Of a stretch of DNA of 64,000 nt, positions 62,723 to 64,000 are shown in pieces. The DNA is from Clostridium vincentii (GTDB taxonomy: Bacteria; Bacillota; Clostridia; Clostridiales; Clostridiaceae), in assembly GCF_002995745.1 (NCBI RefSeq), contig NZ_PVXQ01000003.1, positions 62,001 to 126,000 on the forward strand, in the 5' to 3' direction. Positions within the stretch are counted from its first letter, which is position 1. Each line of letters begins with the position of its first letter. A program made the translations under genes and the position numbers. The notes beneath the pieces were generated by a model. The model made no database searches. It was not told the DNA's origin and saw only the letters and a list, made by a program, of their open reading frames with translations.

Positions 62723-64000
62723 TGGATTTTTCTTCAATGATTATAAAAAATATTAAGCATAACATTAAGAATTACACAGCTTATCTTCTTGGCAATAGTC
62801 TTATTCAATGTATTCTATTTATGTTTTTTACTTTAATATTTAGTCAGGAATTTATGAATGCAGATGAAACTATACCTTTAAAAGCAAATATTAATTCTAC
62901 AGTGATAATAATGGTAGCTTTTTCTGCAATATTTATAATATTTACAACAGTTTCTTTTACAAAATACAGGGGAAAAGAATTTGGAGTATATTTTACAATA
63001 GGATTAACTTCAAAAGAAATAATAAAGATACTTTGCTATGAAAATATTATAATTTCTATGTTATCTTTTCTATTTGCATCTATTGGGGGAAGTGTGTTTT
63101 CAAAACTTTTTCATATGGCTATAGGAAAAATATTAAGAATTGACAATATACTTATTCCTCTAAGTTTTAAAGCTTATGGAACAATATTATTAATTTCAGC
63201 TGGAATATTTTTATTTACTACAGGATATCAAATGGTGTTTTTAAAAAGATATTCAGTTATTAATATATTAAAGTCTAAGTCAAAGAAAGATGTAGGAAGT
63301 ACAAGTGTTATTTTAGGAATTATAGGAATAATAATTTTTATTAGTTCACTTATTGCATTTAATATGCTTGTTAACGACAACGCAAAAATTAATTCAAACT
63401 TAGTTCTTTCATATTCTATATTTGGAACTGCAGTATCAGTTTATTTATTAATAGGGTTTTCAATGACTGTGGTAGTAAAGGTTCTGAGGAAATTTAAAAG
63501 AACCTATAATAATAATATATTATTTGTTAATTCGCTTGCACATAGGTTTATGTCTTATAAATCAGTGTTATATGTAGTTGCATTAATGGTTTCAGGTGCA
63601 ATGATATTTATATCTATGGCCTATAGCAATTATAAGTCAACGGAGAGAAAAATTGAGATAAAGTATCCTTATGATATGAGTTTTATAGTTGATAAAAGTC
63701 AGATGAATAATAAAAACATAAAAGATATTGTTTTAAAGAACTTAGGTGAAGTTAAAAATTACATTGCGTTAGAAGGATTAAATATTCCTGATATCAGAGT
63801 TTATGAAGGTAAATGCTTATATCGTAGATTTAATTTGTTAGTAATAAGTGAAGATAACTATAGAAGTCTAGGAAAGAAGGAACTAAATTTAAAAAGAGGA
63901 GAAGTTCTTTATTCTCATACGCAAAAGACGGGAGGTCTTTTAGATGGGGGCTTTATTTTAGATTTATCTAAGAAAGAAATTAAAGATGAAGTATCTTTAG
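62722..64000 (+). CDS. Bce-type ABC transporter permease (3' end outside window)
   Basis: The frame from the ATG at 62722 (overlapping the ATPase TAA) is open to the window end, 426 codons. It starts MDFSSMIIKNIKHNIKNYTA, then has TM segments at about residues 18-37, 52-73, 105-125, 150-170, 195-215, 235-255 and 285-305, with an FtsX-like fold. From about residue 310 an extracytoplasmic domain begins (STERKIEIKYPYDMSFIVDK). This matches BceB permeases, which have ten TM segments and a large extracellular sensor loop between TM7 and TM8. The remaining TM segments would lie beyond the window. Confidence 0.88.
   Translation, partial: MDFSSMIIKNIKHNIKNYTAYLLGNSLIQCILFMFFTLIFSQEFMNADETIPLKANINSTVIIMVAFSAIFIIFTTVSFTKYRGKEFGVYFTIGLTSKEIIKILCYENIIISMLSFLFASIGGSVFSKLFHMAIGKILRIDNILIPLSFKAYGTILLISAGIFLFTTGYQMVFLKRYSVINILKSKSKKDVGSTSVILGIIGIIIFISSLIAFNMLVNDNAKINSNLVLSYSIFGTAVSVYLLIGFSMTVVVKVLRKFKRTYNNNILFVNSLAHRFMSYKSVLYVVALMVSGAMIFISMAYSNYKSTERKIEIKYPYDMSFIVDKSQMNNKNIKDIVLKNLGEVKNYIALEGLNIPDIRVYEGKCLYRRFNLLVISEDNYRSLGKKELNLKRGEVLYSHTQKTGGLLDGGFILDLSKKEIKDEVSL

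Noticed and set aside
1-64000. tRNA, rRNA, CRISPR array or complete insertion sequence
   Set aside because: No cloverleaf, rRNA segment, regularly spaced repeat array or transposase was recognised on either strand.

Overview
The window is about 30% G+C. Its gene order (nrdR, pgeF, phoPR, pst, der, gpsA, spoIVA; then yicC, remA, gmk, rpoZ, coaBC, priA, def, fmt, rsmB, rlmN, stp, prkC, rsgA, rpe, thiN, spoVM, rpmB, fakA, recG, rsmD, coaD, tmcAL, pta, ackA, yceD, rpmF, plsX, acpP, rnc) is that of an endospore-forming, fermentative Clostridium-type Firmicute. Sporulation genes (cotJABC, spoIVA, spoVM, ylbJ) and the pta-ackA acetate pathway support this. No rRNA, tRNA, CRISPR array or complete insertion sequence was seen.

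Layout. 1-996: end of a polar amino acid ABC transporter. 1061-2292: a zinc-ribbon membrane protein and a pentapeptide-repeat protein. 2400-6315: a Fur-box-controlled ferric-siderophore importer (lipoprotein, two permeases, ATPase). 6398-10015: aspartase, an Lrp-type regulator with a terminator in its leader, a small sporulation-type gene, and cotJABC including a 55-codon cotJA. 10130-13768: a fructose operon (regulator, 1-phosphofructokinase, EIIABC) whose EII gene is frameshifted. 13970-21970: nrdR, pgeF and the phosphate-starvation block phoPR-pstSCAB-phoU with PhoP-type repeats before pstS. 22206-26189: der-gpsA and spoIVA. 26232-28090: ilvE, a probable BECR-fold nuclease gene and an independently transcribed structured small RNA. 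28210-57405: long housekeeping operons for nucleotide, coenzyme, translation, lipid and cell-signalling functions, including a 23-codon spoVM.

58406-64000 looks accessory. After the rnc/radical-SAM pair, where related clostridia usually carry smc-ftsY, there are tandem terminators, a stand-alone phage-replisome-organizer-like gene, a small unknown gene, a gene-poor stretch, and a Bce-type peptide-sensing/detoxification module (response regulator, intramembrane-sensing kinase, ATPase, permease cut by the window end).

How the parts work together: SpoVM and SpoIVA, both encoded here behind sigma-E-like promoters, together form the base of the spore coat, and CotJ proteins are coat components. 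PhoPR senses phosphate limitation and should drive pstSCAB-phoU. Stp and PrkC are a phosphatase/kinase pair, with the RsgA ribosome GTPase encoded just downstream. Pta-AckA makes ATP from acetyl-CoA. PlsX, AcpP and the yceD-rpmF pair share a transcription unit that starts at a near-consensus promoter inside the ackA-yceD gap. Noncoding structure is unusually readable: a 21-bp hairpin abuts the rnc ribosome-binding site, a hairpin separates the yceD ribosome-binding site from its start codon, a 24-bp palindrome overlaps the rsmD promoter, and an orphan small RNA has its own promoter and terminator. Start codons were reassigned from ribosome-binding-site positions wherever the longest reading frame began too early.
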